Notes under the pieces: generated by a model | What the model was told of the DNA's origin: nothing | Databases searched by the model: none | Seen by the model: only the letters and a program-made list of their open reading frames with translations | Part shown: positions 42,032 through 54,749 of the stretch, in pieces | How the letters are laid out: each line of letters opens with the position of its first letter | Numbering within the stretch: the stretch's first letter is position 1 | Origin: Ulva prolifera | Taxonomy: Eukaryota; Chlorophyta; Ulvophyceae; Ulvales; Ulvaceae | Direction: 5' to 3' | Length of the DNA stretch: 64,000 nt | Assembly: GCA_023078555.1 (NCBI GenBank) | Contig: CM041197.1 | Location: 11,319,257 to 11,383,256, forward strand | Position numbers and translations under genes: made by a program

Positions 42032-44759
42032 ATGAGAAGGACCATGCTCAAGGCCATTGTACGTGGTATAAAAGCCTCACTGTCGTGGAAACGGCACATC
42101 AGCTCAGCCGCTCTGCCTGGTGTGGTCGATGTCACCATCTCTGGGGCAGGGCCAACTGGGATCACCGCTGGTACGTTCACTTCACGCAACCAAGCCGCTC
42201 ACATGCACGTTCACCCACTATGAAAACAGTTTTAAGGTATCATCAGTCGTGCAGCGATAGTCCTGGCTCAACATGGCGTGTCTAGCATCGTTCTGGAGAA
42301 GAACGCTCAGATGACCACACACCCTCAGGCACACTACATAAACAACAGGACCATGGAGCTGTTCCGTGGAATCCCGGCGCCCCTCGAGTTCGCAACTGGA
42401 GAGGACGATTCCCTTGCTGCAGTCGTAGACCAGCTGTCCCCACCACTGAATGAGTGGCGCCGGTTCAGGTATGTTGACAGGCTCGTAGATGGCCAGATTT
42501 ATGGGGATGTGGACCACTTCCGAGGTGTGAGACGTTGATCTCATATCGCTTCTCACTGACATGAGTGCCCTTGATCTGCTTTATAGCTTGGCAGACTGTT
42601 CTTCGTCTGCTCAACCTACGCGTGTGGCATACGAAGGCTCTCAGAACTCACCTTGAGATCTCAGGTTTCGAGCATAGTTGAAAATTACAGCGTCTGCGTA
42701 AGGTACACGCCATCCACCGGCAACATTGACATTCTTGTGACTGGCCGCCATGCACCGCAGCGCCTGGAAGCACACTGCGGGACATGCCTGGCTCCACCTT
42801 TTTGCCGGCCTCCAACAGCGCAAGAGCAACACACACCATAAACAGTGATGCAGACATTTACATCAACATTCCCGTTAATGCTTATCTTGAGTGTGGAGAT
42901 GCGTACCCTGATTGGCAAAGCTGGTAGGGCTGCTCTGCTGGACCGCGGCCCATGTGTGAATGTCGCTGAGCTTTGTTACGTGTGTTTGGGCAACCTGGGG
43001 CAGTCCTGGGCCCCTCGTCGCTGCAAATGCATACATACATGCAGTATATATCATTGATTCCGAGGACCAGTGTCATACCCGGCCTCTGTCCTTTGTAACT
43101 ACATATGGTGTATAGGGCTGCGGCGGCGGTGTGCGTGCTGGGTTGGTGGTTGTCTCCTTGTGATGCTCGCTGTTTTCGCGGTGCTGCTCGCGCCGCCGCC
43201 TCGGTTCCCGTAATACAAGTACATACGCTCACATGTGGTTACAACGGAGAGAGGTCGGGCAACGGGCCGTTCCTAGGAATCCATCCGCAAATCCACTCAC
43301 ATGGTTCCCGTAATACAAGTACATACGCTCACATGTGCATGTGGGCCTGAACCTATACCCCCTCAGAGCTGCCCTCACTGCAGGTCAGGCCGGCCCATGC
43401 ATGCGGCAGTGGAGCCCCGAGCCGGTTGCCCACCTCTCCCAGAACCGCCTCCTGCCCCTCCTCCACTCCGCAGCATCCCGCTTCCCTCACTCCTGCACCG
43501 TCGCCTTCGGCTGTTCAGTCCAGCGGCTGCGGCAGGACAGCGCCGGCGTGTCCACCGTGGTGAAGGGGCCGGCAGGCACCGCCACGATCCGCAGCAGGTT
43601 TGCCATCGCATGTGAGCGCCCGTCAACCTGTCCCTGCCCATCCTCCACCATGCACCTGTCTTCGTGTACCCGATGTCAGCGCGTGTGGTGGGCGGCGTGG
43701 AGCGTGTGGTGGTTGGGATGGAGTGTGTCGGTGCGTGGTGCCTCTCCGACAGCGACCTTGCAGCTTGAGCTGCCAGTGCCAATGTCAGAGACTTGTGTTG
43801 CAGCACTGTGCGCGGTCTGCGCAGCGCCCTGAGGCGCCTGCATGGCTGATCAACGTGCATCTGTGGTGTGAACCCCCCCGCCGCCGCCGCACCCACATAG
43901 ACACCCATGGCATGCAAGGTGCTCACACATGGCACCATTGGACACCCCCTCAGACAGCGCACCTGGTTCATCTTGGCTGCGTATAGCTCATCGAGGGTGG
44001 GCGTTTGCCCGGCTGCAGGTGACGGCGCCGGCAGCGCGGCGCGGGAGCAGCTCGGCGTGCGCCTGGAGGGCCGCGAGGGCCTGCAGAGCCTCATCAACGT
44101 GCACTTCACCAGCCCCGCCCTCGCGGCCGCCCTGCGGCGCAGCCCGGCGATGCTGTACTTTGTGTATGCTCGCACCACCGTGCTCGTCCTCGTCGCACAC
44201 GACCTCTCCCGCGGTGTGCCCCCCCGGCGCTTACTCTTAATATGAGATAATCTTCCGTTGTAACATTAATATGAGATAATCTTTCGTTGTCTCATGCAAA
44301 CGTTGTTTGATGCTCCGCGCTACTGCAGAGTGGGTGTGGATGGAGGAGGTGATAGGTGGGGGGAACACCAGTGCCGTCTTTGTTTGAAATTACTCGTTCA
44401 CGCTTGTGAGGCTGTTGCGTTCACTGCTCTGTGCGCGTCACGCCGTGCCACGGTGTCCGTGCTCTTCTCCCACCCCCTCCGCTGCGGGGGGCCCCGCTGT
44501 GCTTGTTCCTTTGAACGCATCTTGTTTCCATGTACACATTAGACCATGATCCATGACCCCCCCTCATTCCCTGGCTGGCGCGTCTGCAGGCGACTTTGTG
44601 GCGCAGATCCCGTTCTTTCCGCCCGTGCAGCACCCGGCAGACTTCTCCGACGCCGTCTGCCGGTCCCTCCTCGCCGCAGCCGCCGGCGTGCCCTTGCCAG
44701 ACGTCATCATCCACACCATACGCCCCTGGAGCATGCATGCGCAGGTCGCGGACCGGTAC

Positions 44760-44792
<33 letters not shown>

Positions 44793-47359
44793 CCCTTATC
44801 ATTTATCATAAACTGGACGCCGTTGAGTCGCTGCTGCTGACGCCCTACTCCTGTGGGGGCCGGGCACCTAGCGTCATGCTGCGCAGTGCTCCTCGGTTCC
44901 AGCAGCGCGTCTCACAGTTTTTGGCTCAGTTTCAGCATGACATCAGCGTGATCAGCGGCATGCTACCACACACAGCCACACGCGGCCAGGTACTGTTCAG
45001 CACCTGCCGCGCTACAGTTGGAGCATGCAGGGTCCGCACGTATCTCACGGCGAGACGTGTGTGCAGGTTCCGGGTCGGCAACGTCTTCCTTGCCGGCGAC
45101 GCGGCGCACCGCTTCCCCCCAGCGGGAGGCTTCGGCATGAACACCGGGGTGCAGGACGCGCACAACCTCGCGCACAAGCTCGCCGCTATCCTGCGCAACC
45201 GTCCGACACCGCCCCTTCACAGCGGCCGTGACCCCGGGAATTTCGGCGATTTTCCAGCCGCCCGGCCCCGGGAATCATGCGGGTTGCAGGGGGTTGAGGA
45301 GGAGGCGGTGTTGCAGTCGTACGAGGCGGAGCGGCGGCCGGTGGCAGTCGCGAACACCGCCCTCAGCATAGCCAACTGGGAGGAGACTCTAAAGGTGTGG
45401 GCCCCAGGGCTCGCCCTGTCCCAGGGGCCGCTGCATGCCGCTGCGCCTGCTGCCACTGTAGCACGAAACAGTGTGTACAATGCTCTTAGCGCGAACTTGT
45501 GACAGTGTTGACACCGTTCGGACTCAGCATGCCAGCGCTGCTGTGACCCAGGGACCTCACGCAGACTCCAAGTAATAGTTGCACTTTTTAATGCGGCTTT
45601 GTCCGCTATTCGCACGACATGACAGGACCTTGGGCTATGGAGTGCTTGTCGTCCTCACGTGTGTTGAGATCTGCAGCTACAGAACCGCAGCCTTGTGTGT
45701 ACGGTCATACGATGCGATATTCTGCGTATTGTCTGTATGCACGGTCGGTACCGCGGTATGCCGGTACATGTTCAAAAAAATATAAATTTTGAATTTGGTG
45801 CGTCTGTACATTTCGATGGGTTCAGTCTCAAATGAGTCATTTGAAATGACGCGTATGGCAGCCGCTGTGCCGGTGCAGGTGCCCGCCGCCATCGGGCTGC
45901 CTCCGGACGCCGCGTGGGCACTACAGGCCGCCTCGGCACAGCTGCCGGGCGCCTCCGCGGAGAGCGGCACACGGCGCGCAGCCGCGGCGGTGCTGGGGGC
46001 GTCTCTGCGCACCGCCTACGCCGCAGCCGGGCTGCACGGCCCGTTTGCACAGTGGCGCAGGTGCCCCCCCCCCCCCCCCCCCCCATGCACTCGCACATTT
46101 AAAAAAAGTTAAAAACGTTTCTCCATGTATTGTAGAACAACGAGTCTGGGGTCATGTGGGATGCGTGGCTGTGGATCAGTTCCGCCTCGGCCGCACAGTT
46201 TGTGTTACAATGACAATGTCGGAGAGACCAGCCAACATTTTTGTGCGGAATGAATGAAACCCCCCTCTCCAGCCTGTATTCCTGCCAGCTAGCAGTGCTA
46301 CCTCTTGCTGCCGGCGCAGCATGAGTTGCCGCTGCCTGTCCCCGACCACGGGGCAGGCGCCAGGGTTGGGCAATCGGGCCCGATCGGGGAAATCCCGATT
46401 AATCCCCCCATCGGGGACGACCCAACCATGGCAGGCACGGCTTCTACAGGCACGGATTGTGATTGTGTTTGCCACCTCCCGCCCAGTCCCCCTCAAGGGC
46501 CGGCTGCGTGTTGACCGAAGCCCCGCGGTGCAGGGCGCAGCTGCGCGACATCTTTGATTCCGGCACAACCCTGCAGCTCCAGTTCCCTGCGGAAGACCTC
46601 GGCTTCACATACCCCTCCAGACGCACCCCCAGCGCCAACCCCGCCGACACCCCCCCGGCCACCATCGACGCGGCAGTCGCCCGCACCAAGGCGGCGCGCG
46701 CTGCGCGTGCTGCGCCGCCTCGCCGCGCAGCACAGCCACCTGGCAAGGGCGGCGCCGGCGAAAAGGCGGCGGAGTTTGTGCCGAGACTGCAGGTGGGGGG
46801 CCGGCTGCCGCACTTTGAGCTGGAGCTCCACGGCAGCTGCGCCGCCTCCGCATCGTACGCGGCAGCCATTGCAGCAGTGCAGGATCGGGCCACAGGGTGT
46901 CGCCCAGCTTCTTCTGTTGCGGAGGCGGAACAAGCTGCCCCGGGGCGGGTGCGGGTGAGCAGCATAGATCTCGCGAGCATGTGCCGCGGGAGGCAGCTGT
47001 GCTTGCTGTACCTCCCCGGACAACCTGCCCCGTATGACGCCAGCGCATGCGACAGCAAGCCGCTCAGTGAAGCGGCCGCTGAGCTGCTCGGGAGGCAAGC
47101 ACAGCGGGACGCGGTGGTGGTGGTCGTGGCAGCTCGTGCGGAGGGGGCTGCCGTGGCGGCTGGGGAGGGGGAGGCCGGGACGCGGATGGCGGTGGATGCG
47201 CGGGCGATGCGCGCCTTTGCTGCAGAGCACGGCGGCGCGCCGATGTGGCTGGCCGCCGATGCAGAGGGGCAGCTGGGTGCGTTGGCGGGAGGGCGGGGGG
47301 CTGGCATGGCAGTGCGGCCCGATGGCCACATCGCTGCGCTTCAAATGAAAATCGAATGA
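42032..47359 (+). CDS. FAD-dependent aromatic-ring-type monooxygenase with C-terminal thioredoxin-like domain
   Basis: Eight exons in full phase agreement: 42032-42170, 42255-42524, 43384-43611, 44019-44213, 44590-44755, 45067-45394, 45879-46060 and 46534-47359, giving 777 residues. This is the PheA/TfdB/UbiH-like flavoprotein hydroxylase fold: dinucleotide-binding GAGPTG at about 39-44, then LEKNAQMTTHPQAHYINNRTMELFR, PPLNEWRRF, VAHLSQNRLLPLL, and the second FAD motif GNVFLAGDAAHRFPPAGGFG followed by MNTGVQDAHNLAHKLA. The tail (LRDIFDSGTTLQLQFPAEDLGF, then LQVGGRLPHFEL) matches the thioredoxin-like end of this class. The N-terminal MRRTMLKAIVRGIKASLSW is presequence-like, so an organelle is possible. 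Substrate is unknown. About 30 residues between KLAAILR and GVEEEAVLQSYEAE are extra to the family; I found no in-phase intron to remove them. Introns after exons 5 and 7 begin with long C runs. Confidence 0.9.
43203..43337. repeat. 35-base exact direct repeat in monooxygenase intron 2
   Basis: The 35 bases starting GGTTCCCGTAATACAAGTAC occur at 43203-43237 and again at 43303-43337, a 100-base period. Confidence 0.97.
44237..44290. repeat. two-unit tandem repeat in monooxygenase intron 4
   Basis: TTAATATGAGATAATCTT followed by CCGTTGT or TCGTTGT occurs at 44237-44261 and 44266-44290 (period 29). It is distinctly AT-rich against the surrounding sequence. Confidence 0.9.
44761..44790 (+). repeat. 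30-base C run at the start of monooxygenase intron 5
   Basis: The donor is GACCG|GTACT at 44755/44756, and the C run starts six bases into the intron. The flanking exons (QVAD-R and FRVGNVFLAGD) join perfectly, which supports the splice site. Confidence 0.92.
46064..46084 (+). repeat. 21-base C run at the start of monooxygenase intron 7
   Basis: The donor is CGCAG|GTG at 46060/46061, and the C run follows directly after GTG. The next exon at 46534 restores the frame (QWRRAQLRDIF). Confidence 0.9.
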
Positions 47360-48470
47360 TGCTCGTGATTGAAGAAACGCGTCATGTGTGTTATGAAGCT
47401 ATGAGACGATTGGCGGAGCATGCGAACTGTGAATACACGCTGTACCTGATTGATGCATGTGTTGTTCTTGATGCACAGTAACACTGCTGTCCATGTGGAG
47501 CGGTGTGACAGTAGTGTTGGGCAAGGACGCACTGTCACGACAATATACCTCCGGACCTCTGCACATTGGGGCGCTGATGGGCAGTGGATTGTAATACGTC
47601 TTAATTGCTTTGCACGTGACTGTGGCCGAGTTGCTGGTTTGCTCAGGCAGAGTATGAGGTTGCTGATTTGAAGTCGATCCATCCTTGGAAGAAGGCAGCA
47701 ACACGTGCGTGCAAGCGGATTCAGAACAACAGCACAATGATGCATGCACTCTTTGAGATGTGCAATAATTTCAAGCATATACACATAGAGAGCTGCTGCG
47801 GCGGTCAAATACAACAGGGACACATCACCATTGCGCCACCAACAGCTCAAAGCTGCCCTGATCGTGCACCACACAACCGAACTGTAAGAACACATATCTA
47901 GGCACAAAGAAGAGCAAGAGCTACCAGGAAGTAGGTGTCAAATGCACACCGCGTTACAACCGGCTCTGACCTGTCCAATGAGCAGTGCACACAACCGCGG
48001 CACCAGTTGGCCTGGCTTGACTCACCCAGAGCCGCTCTCACCGATCCGGCAAAGCCTCACAGATCTGACAAAGCCTCACAGCCAGCCCCGCGTCAATGCC
48101 GACAACGGCACCGCACATCGCTACACAGCCGCCAGCGTCACATGAGGAGCATTCGATGTCACCAGGCCATTCACATCCAGCCAAGCACACCGCCTGCATT
48201 GCTGAGAGTGTGTGCATCGTCTGGAGGCAGAGCAGGCAAGCGCATTGCCTACTTGCCTTCGTCGAACCTCCAACTCGTGTGAAAACATGGACACGCCGTG
48301 GACTGCTGTGCGCCGCATGGTGGCCGTGTCACGACTGCGCCCCACGGCCAACTGCTTCCCACCTACCAGCGAACCCCACAGGTGCCGAAGCGTCGCGCGG
48401 CACACCGCCGGCCTGGCCTGCTTACGTAGGCACCGCGGGGGTTGGCGGGCGGCCATGCGTGCGCTGTTGC
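47360..48470. other. convergent intergenic region
   Basis: Lies between the monooxygenase stop and the end of the minus-strand VTT gene. No gene recognised. Confidence 0.5.
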
Positions 48471-50812
48471 TCACCGCCGCTCCTTCACCGTCCGCCGCGG
48501 CAGCGCCGCCTTCTTCGCGGCGGCGGCGCCCCCCGGCGCCTTGGGCCGGAGGTCGCGGCCAAGGTCGCTCGGGTCGGGCAGCAGGCGCTGCGAGGTGACG
48601 ACGGCGGCGGTGCCGGCGCCGACGACGGCAGCGGCGGTGAGCACCGTCTGCGTGAGGCCCCCCGCGCTCGCGGACACCTGCTCGAGGACGTCGCTGAAGT
48701 CTGCGCCGGAGGTGAGCAGCGTGCGGCCGGCGGCGCCGAGGGACGCGAGCAGCGTCGACCACACCGCCATGCCTGCACCGCAACGCACGCGCTGTTACTG
48801 ATGCATTTCGGCAGTCATATCATATGACTCTTATGAGGCAGTTTTTGCAGGGAGCACTGGAGGAGAGCGCTGTGATGCCACAACACCATGTACTCCTAGC
48901 ACGTCGCGATGCGTGGTGGCCGCGTGGTATCGCAGCCGCATCGGGAATCCTATGCCGGCGGACAGAGCCCAGAACTGATAATGTGGGCCTATCACGGAGC
49001 GTCTACACTTCAGAGAGCCTTGGCATGGCATTGTGGGCATATTGGACATCTCCAGAGTTGAGAAGAAGCCGGAAATAGTATTGTGGACAACTCACGGACA
49101 GGCCACACTTGGGGGGGGGGGGCATGCACGGGGACGTGCTCGGACCCGCCACTACATGCGTTCCAGCGTGCCAGCAGCATAGGATCAGGAGACAATATAT
49201 TGCCAAGGGGGGGGAACTGGAGGGCCGGTGGGTGGGGGGGGCGGGCGCACCTACAATGGTCGCTGCGATGAAGGGTGCGTAAGGTACAGGGGTCAGGCCG
49301 AGGACATAGTTGCTAGCCGAGAAGGGCACCACCGGCGTCAGGCGAAGCAGAAGGATGGCCGTGAACTGCTGCCCCGGGCCGCCGCTCTCTATCAACTGCT
49401 GCGCCTTCTCTATCTGCTGCTTCACTGGGTTCGGTTTGCTGGAGCCGTTGTCCTCCCCGCCCGTCTCTGCCTTCACCACAGCCTCCGCGACCCCTCGGAA
49501 GGCTGTCCGGGAGAGTGTGAAGGCGAGAGTGGAGGCTGTGCAGAGGCCGATGAGATTGCAGGCGGACCCACCGCCAACCCCGAAAAGCAGACCGCCTGCG
49601 ATGGTGAGGGGCTGGGTGGGAAAGAATGGAATGCACTCGCAGATGGAGACGCTTGCTATGAATGCCGCGGGTCCTAGGGGGCCAAGGCTTTGAACTGTGT
49701 CCTGCATGAACGTGAGGCTGCTGATGTGTTATAAGGACAAAGCAAGCAAGGTAGGCTGCTTATGTGCGTGGGTGATGGCTGGACAGGCGCTGGCTTGCCA
49801 TTACAACTGGTGGACCGGGCAGCATGCAGCCGTGGATGGTCCTGCGGACATCACAGGAAACGACAAATCACATCCAGTCACATCAAGCAAAGGCTCCGCA
49901 GCAATTGGCTGAGGGAGGCAGCTTGACAGACATGAATGCTTCCGGCCCTGACCGAGCCGTGTACGCAGACATGCTCTGAGAGGCTCTCGGAACAACGGTG
50001 TGCGGTGGTAGGCGATGCAATTAACACTTATTTCCCATCATCACAACAGGCAGGAGCCTCGCGGTGTAGCGTGTAGTGGATCGCTTGACAGGTCTGTAGC
50101 TGCACACGCGGCCCGATACTAAACACGCTGTCACATTTGCAGAACGAGTTAACCCGGCCATAGAAATGTATAACGCAAATACACTGTCTGAATGTAATTG
50201 ATCAATGTCTGCAGTCCTGAACGGGCCAGGCCTCGCCGACGGTGCATGACTTGTGGTGACTCGGACACCGTTCGCGCACATAGCTGAACGCAATGCAGGG
50301 ACGTGCGTAACGCAGACATACAGTAACAACACAACTTTTTGGGTCTGCTGGGGATCTAGATGTCGCTTGAAGGTTACAAAATGCTTCATGGATGAAATAC
50401 GATGGAAGAGCGTTCATTGAGAGGCGTGGCACTCTGACGGAGATTGCCAACGTGAAAACGTGCACTGCAGCATATGAGCAGCATCATGTATAGTCAATCG
50501 GGTCATTTGGACAGAGGAGATTTTGGATGGAATGGTCCTATGGGATCGCACCAACCATGACTGGAAAGCATCAGCTAATTCGGGGGAGATAGACTCGCCA
50601 GCGACAGCAGCCTCGGGTATAACTAGACATGCTGCTGCAGCAGCCGATGCAAGTAGCAAGCTTTGATCTGACGACAGGGATGCTGCTCCTGGCTTTTGCG
50701 CAAAGCAGCACACACGTTTCCTAAGCGCAACTGGCTTGCCGGTTGCAGGGCAGCGTCGACCACTACAGGGAGATGATTTCGAATAGCAGATTTCCCTCAC
50801 TGAGACCCCCAT
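48471..50812 (-). CDS. VTT-domain (DedA/TVP38/TMEM64-like) membrane protein, probably plastid
   Basis: Exons 50812-50552, 49701-49251 and 48772-48471 (TTG|GTGCGA to TGCAG|GAC; GTAG|GTGCGC to TGCAG|GC), 337 residues. The first exon is a Cys/Arg/Ser-rich transit-like peptide followed by a hydrophobic Ala-rich segment with an AxA-type end (PEAAVAGES). The VTT core follows: LGPLGPAAFIASVSIC, the FPTQPLTIAGGLLFG re-entrant loop, then RLTPVVPFSASNYVLGLTPV with the Arg and Pro typical of DedA proteins, and LLASLGAAGRTLL plus a terminal helix. The family includes lipid scramblases and membrane-homeostasis proteins, and several plant members are chloroplast envelope or thylakoid proteins. Plastid location is inferred from the N-terminus only. 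Confidence 0.88.
49111..49241. repeat. cluster of G runs (C runs on coding strand) in VTT intron 2
   Basis: Runs of 12, 8 and 8 G at 49111-49122, 49207-49214 and 49234-49241. On the coding strand the first run met after the donor at 49250 begins about 10 bases in. Confidence 0.85.
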
Positions 50813-51976
50813 ATCAGGCTACGCGCGGACAAACTGGCTCGACACTTGGAATATGCTTCGTGCGCGATGCAGCCAGCTGTCTTCGTGTGAGAGCACGCGT
50901 CTACCTAGTATGTATGTGCTCTGACAGTACGAGATAACCTGACAGCTACTTTGGTGGCTGTCTGTCGAGGCCGAGATGTCATAAGGTGCATGTTCAAGTT
51001 GAGCTGGCCACGCCCAACGCTGGGACTGGGCTGCAATGGGGATCGCCCACATGAGAGCGCGGCGCGGCGTGTGGGGGGTGCACGTCACAGCTCGGCGGCA
51101 AAGACCAACACACTCACGACAATAGGGAAGCGGCCAAAGTCACGGCAGAGAGTTCTACACGTCCCTTTCATCTTTCGAGTGTGTAGAAGACCGCTTCAAG
51201 GTGCGGGTCGCTGCTGTGAATCTTGCGTGTGCGTTGATGTTGCGGATGTATGCTACTGACCGCCTAAACAATCCGGAAATACGGTCTTCAGAATCTTATG
51301 GTTGTTTAAGACTCACGATGCTGCGGAGTTCGGCGTTGCGTCCTTCATGCGCGCAGCTACAGGGCGGCTTCAGGCTCCCCCGCCAGCGTAGACGCTATCG
51401 ATCATGAAGGAGTTTTCATACATTCTGAAATTCTGTTGTTGTTCACTGTTATGCCATGAATGACCAGTTGTCTTGACGGGCAGGTGCATCCCGAGCTCAG
51501 CCGAACCACCAGCGCACAGACCATGCTGGCGCGCCGACAATATACAAGTGCACCCTCGAATTTCTTGTCGAACATGCCCAGCGCGTTTGGTGATGATGTA
51601 CTTATGCATACATGTCAGCCCGGACGTCGCTGTCCACGTTCCGAACGAGCACGCCATCTCCTGACAAAAGCACGCATCTATTTTACCGCTACGTCTTCAT
51701 TACAGTATATGTGTCAACAGTCAGTGGCCGCAGTCGACGTTCCAGGCTGTCTGTGATCCTGTCCCAGCTCCATGCAGCAGCCAGGTCTCCCGCACGAGCA
51801 CATAGTCAACACACAGGGTCCTAAGCAGCAGTCAGATACGCATTGTTGGTACGCTGGGATCTGGTTGCAGTACGATCGACGTTTGGAGCTCTGTGATAGC
51901 CCGTTCAGACATGCTTGCCTCTGACAGGTATTGGGACAGTCTCCCAGCTGCAATGACTCAAACGCATGACATGCAG
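50813..51976. other. divergent intergenic region
   Basis: Lies between the VTT gene (minus) and RPS2 (plus), so both promoters should be here. No coding domain was seen in the open frames. Confidence 0.5.
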
Positions 51977-54156
51977 ATGGGTGACGCTCCCGCACCAGCA
52001 GCAGCAGGAGGACGTGGCGGCTTCGGCCGTGGATTTGGAGACCGTGGCGGCGAGCGGGGCCGTGGGGACCGCGGCCGTGGCCGTGGTGACCGCGGACGTG
52101 GCCGAGGCCGTGGCAAGCGCGATGATGAGGAGGCCTGGGTGCCATGCACCAAGCTCGGCCGCCTCGTACAGCAGGGCAAGGTGCGTTCATTGCTTCCACA
52201 CCCCTGCTGTGGCCTACTGCAGGCTCTCACGGCTCTGCTGCATCTTGCCCAGGTCAAAGATCACACATCAGAGAATTATCGAGAGGGTGTTGTGCCTGCC
52301 CTGTATGGGTCCGCTGCATATCAACATTTCCGCGTGCTGCTCATCGTTCCTGCATCTCCTGACCCAGCATCTCCTCACCATAGCTTCATCGCCCAGTCGG
52401 CACACTCGAACGAGAGCACCAGAGCAGTTGCCGACGCTCTAGCCAGTGGCGACCATGAAACGCACACAACTTCCTGCTCTCGGGATCGGCCCACTTGCCG
52501 CCATCAGCCTCACTGAAACAACCGGCTCGGCTCATCAGGGGACACATCCCAACAAAGCCGCCATGAGTCGCAGCGCCTTCCTTGCCTCTGATCGGGCCAC
52601 ACCTCTCACACTCCACCCACTCAGCAGCGCCTTGCCAGCACCCCGGTCCCATGCCCACCCCAAAAACGCCAAAAGTCCCCAACCTCTCACGCCCAGGAAA
52701 ACCGCCGGAGAGCACCGTTCTGTGCGTGCAGATCAAGTCGATGGAGCAGATCTACCTCTTCTCGCTGCCCGTGAAGGAGCACCAGATCGTCGAGCAGTTC
52801 CTCGGCGGCGCGCTCAAGGACGAGGTCATGAAGATCATGCCAGTGCAGAAGCAGACCCGCGCCGGCCAGCGCACACGCTTCAAGGCCTTTGTCATCGTCG
52901 GCGACCACAACGGCCACTGCGGGCTCGGGGTGAAGTGCGCGAAGGAGGTGGCGACCGCGATCCGCGGCGCGATCATCGCAGCCAAGATGGCCGTCATCCC
53001 GATCCGCCGTGGCTACTGGGGTAACAAGATCGGCAAGCCCCACACAGTGCCGGCGAAGATGACGGGCAAGTGCGGCAGCGTGACGGTCCGCCTGATTCCC
53101 GCGCCCCGTGGTGCTGGTGCGACCCCCTGCATCAAAAGTTGCAGATGTTGTGCTGCCTGTGCGGGGAACCTGCGGCATGCCGTCTGCGGCAGCCTGATTT
53201 TGAAGGCGTGCTGTCGAAATGCACGTCCTGCTGGGGGTTCTGCTTGCACGTTCAATGTTGGGTGTCAGGCTCGGTGTTTTGGAGCGGAAAACGTGGCTGG
53301 TGGTGTGGCTCGTGCTTGCGGCAGAGCGATCTCTGATGCGGGGGCGCTGCTGCACAAGATCTGGGTACTGTGGTTGTATTTGACAACGACAATCGTATTT
53401 GCGGCCCAGCTTCGAATATGTTGCGCATGTGCGCCACCTTTCCAGCAAGTAATGTCCGCGGGTGCCTGGCTGCTCCTGGAGGTTTTCGCGAGCATGTAGT
53501 ACGCAGAGCCTGTTTGGTATCTGCCTTTGTATCTGCTTGGCACAGTCGTCATCAAGCGTGGCAGTGTTCGATGTTAACGGCATGTCAGCTGGTGAGTGCG
53601 CCTAATGGTGTGCCCAGCGTAGCTCACGAGAAATCTGGATCTCAAGGTCTGCAGGCTTGCCTTTTGTCTAAAATATCGCTTAGTCCAGCCAGCTCGGGCT
53701 GCAGGTCGCTTCAGCCTTCGTGAAACAGCCCAGAAATTGTCTTATCCAGCATAGAGATGGCCTTCGAGCGCTCCATCAGAATCCTCACACTGGCCCATGA
53801 GGAGCCTGGGTGACTTGTGTGGGTATTGTGTTGTGAGTATGCATGATGTATGATCCGTGCCAGGAGCTAGCCTCAGATGCGTTGCTGGTCATGCAGGTAT
53901 TGTTGCAGCGCGCACACCCAAGAAGGTGCTGCAGATGGCGGGTATCGAGGACTGCTACACCGCCTCCCGTGGCCACACACGCACCCTCGGTAACTTCGTC
54001 AAGGCTACCTTTGCTGCGCTCGAGAACACGTACGGCTTCTTGACCCCCGAGCTCTGGAAGGAGACCAAGTTCAAGCCCAGTCCGTTGCAAGAGTTCACAG
54101 ACCTGCTTGCAAAGCCGTATGTAGCTGAGAAGAAGGCACCTGTCGCGGCGTACTAG
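51977..54156 (+). CDS. RPS2: 40S ribosomal protein S2 (uS5)
   Basis: Small-subunit ribosomal protein near the mRNA entry channel, important for decoding accuracy. Exons 51977-52180, 52732-53116 and 53897-54156 (AAG|GTGCGT to GTGCAG|ATC; GCTG|GTGCGA to TGCAG|GT), 282 residues. The eukaryotic N-terminus is Gly/Arg-rich ([13 protein letters not shown] then RG repeats). The core reads [104 protein letters not shown] and [17 protein letters not shown]. The start at 51977 (MGDAPAPA) matches family length; the frame is also open from Mets at 51953 and 51893. Confidence 0.97.
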
Positions 54157-54749
54157 CTTGGTACTGAGCATGCGCCAGTGAGTTGTCGCTGTCCCATGGT
54201 GGCTGCAGACAGTCGTTGCTGTGCTCACAGATGTGTATGCGAGCGAGTGCTGCAGATCTTCCGCAGGAGTATGTGGGATTCCCATATTGTAATTCCTGTC
54301 GTTCAGCTCAATTGTGCGGATGCTATTTCCGGACAGCATGGCTTGTCTATCCATGCTTCCTGTAGATTCTGCTTCAGGAGTACACTGTTGACACAGCTTT
54401 CATGCGAAGCAAGTCCGCGTCAAAGGATCATGACCCTGTATGCCAACGAGTAATACTCAACAACGAAGCTAGTAGATGTTCGCTCCGATATGCGTCATCC
54501 CTGTTGCATTGGGTAGGCTGGTTGTTGCACCTCGTCACAGCGTCGACGCTTCGCCACTCGTCTGCGTGGCCACACGTGAGAGAGCACTGCAGAGGTGGGA
54601 AGACGGACAAGCGCTTGCGTGTAGAAAATCACGTGCCAATTGAGCATCTCTGGGGACTGGTGTGCAGTTACAGCCGATTTCTCAATTTAGATTTTCTCCG
54701 ACAAGCATACAGCGCATGCTCATAGATGTAGAGTGCACCGTCGACAACA
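54157..54749. other. intergenic, no gene seen
   Basis: Holds the RPS2 3' UTR and the upstream region of TGD3. No coding or RNA feature recognised. Confidence 0.5.
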
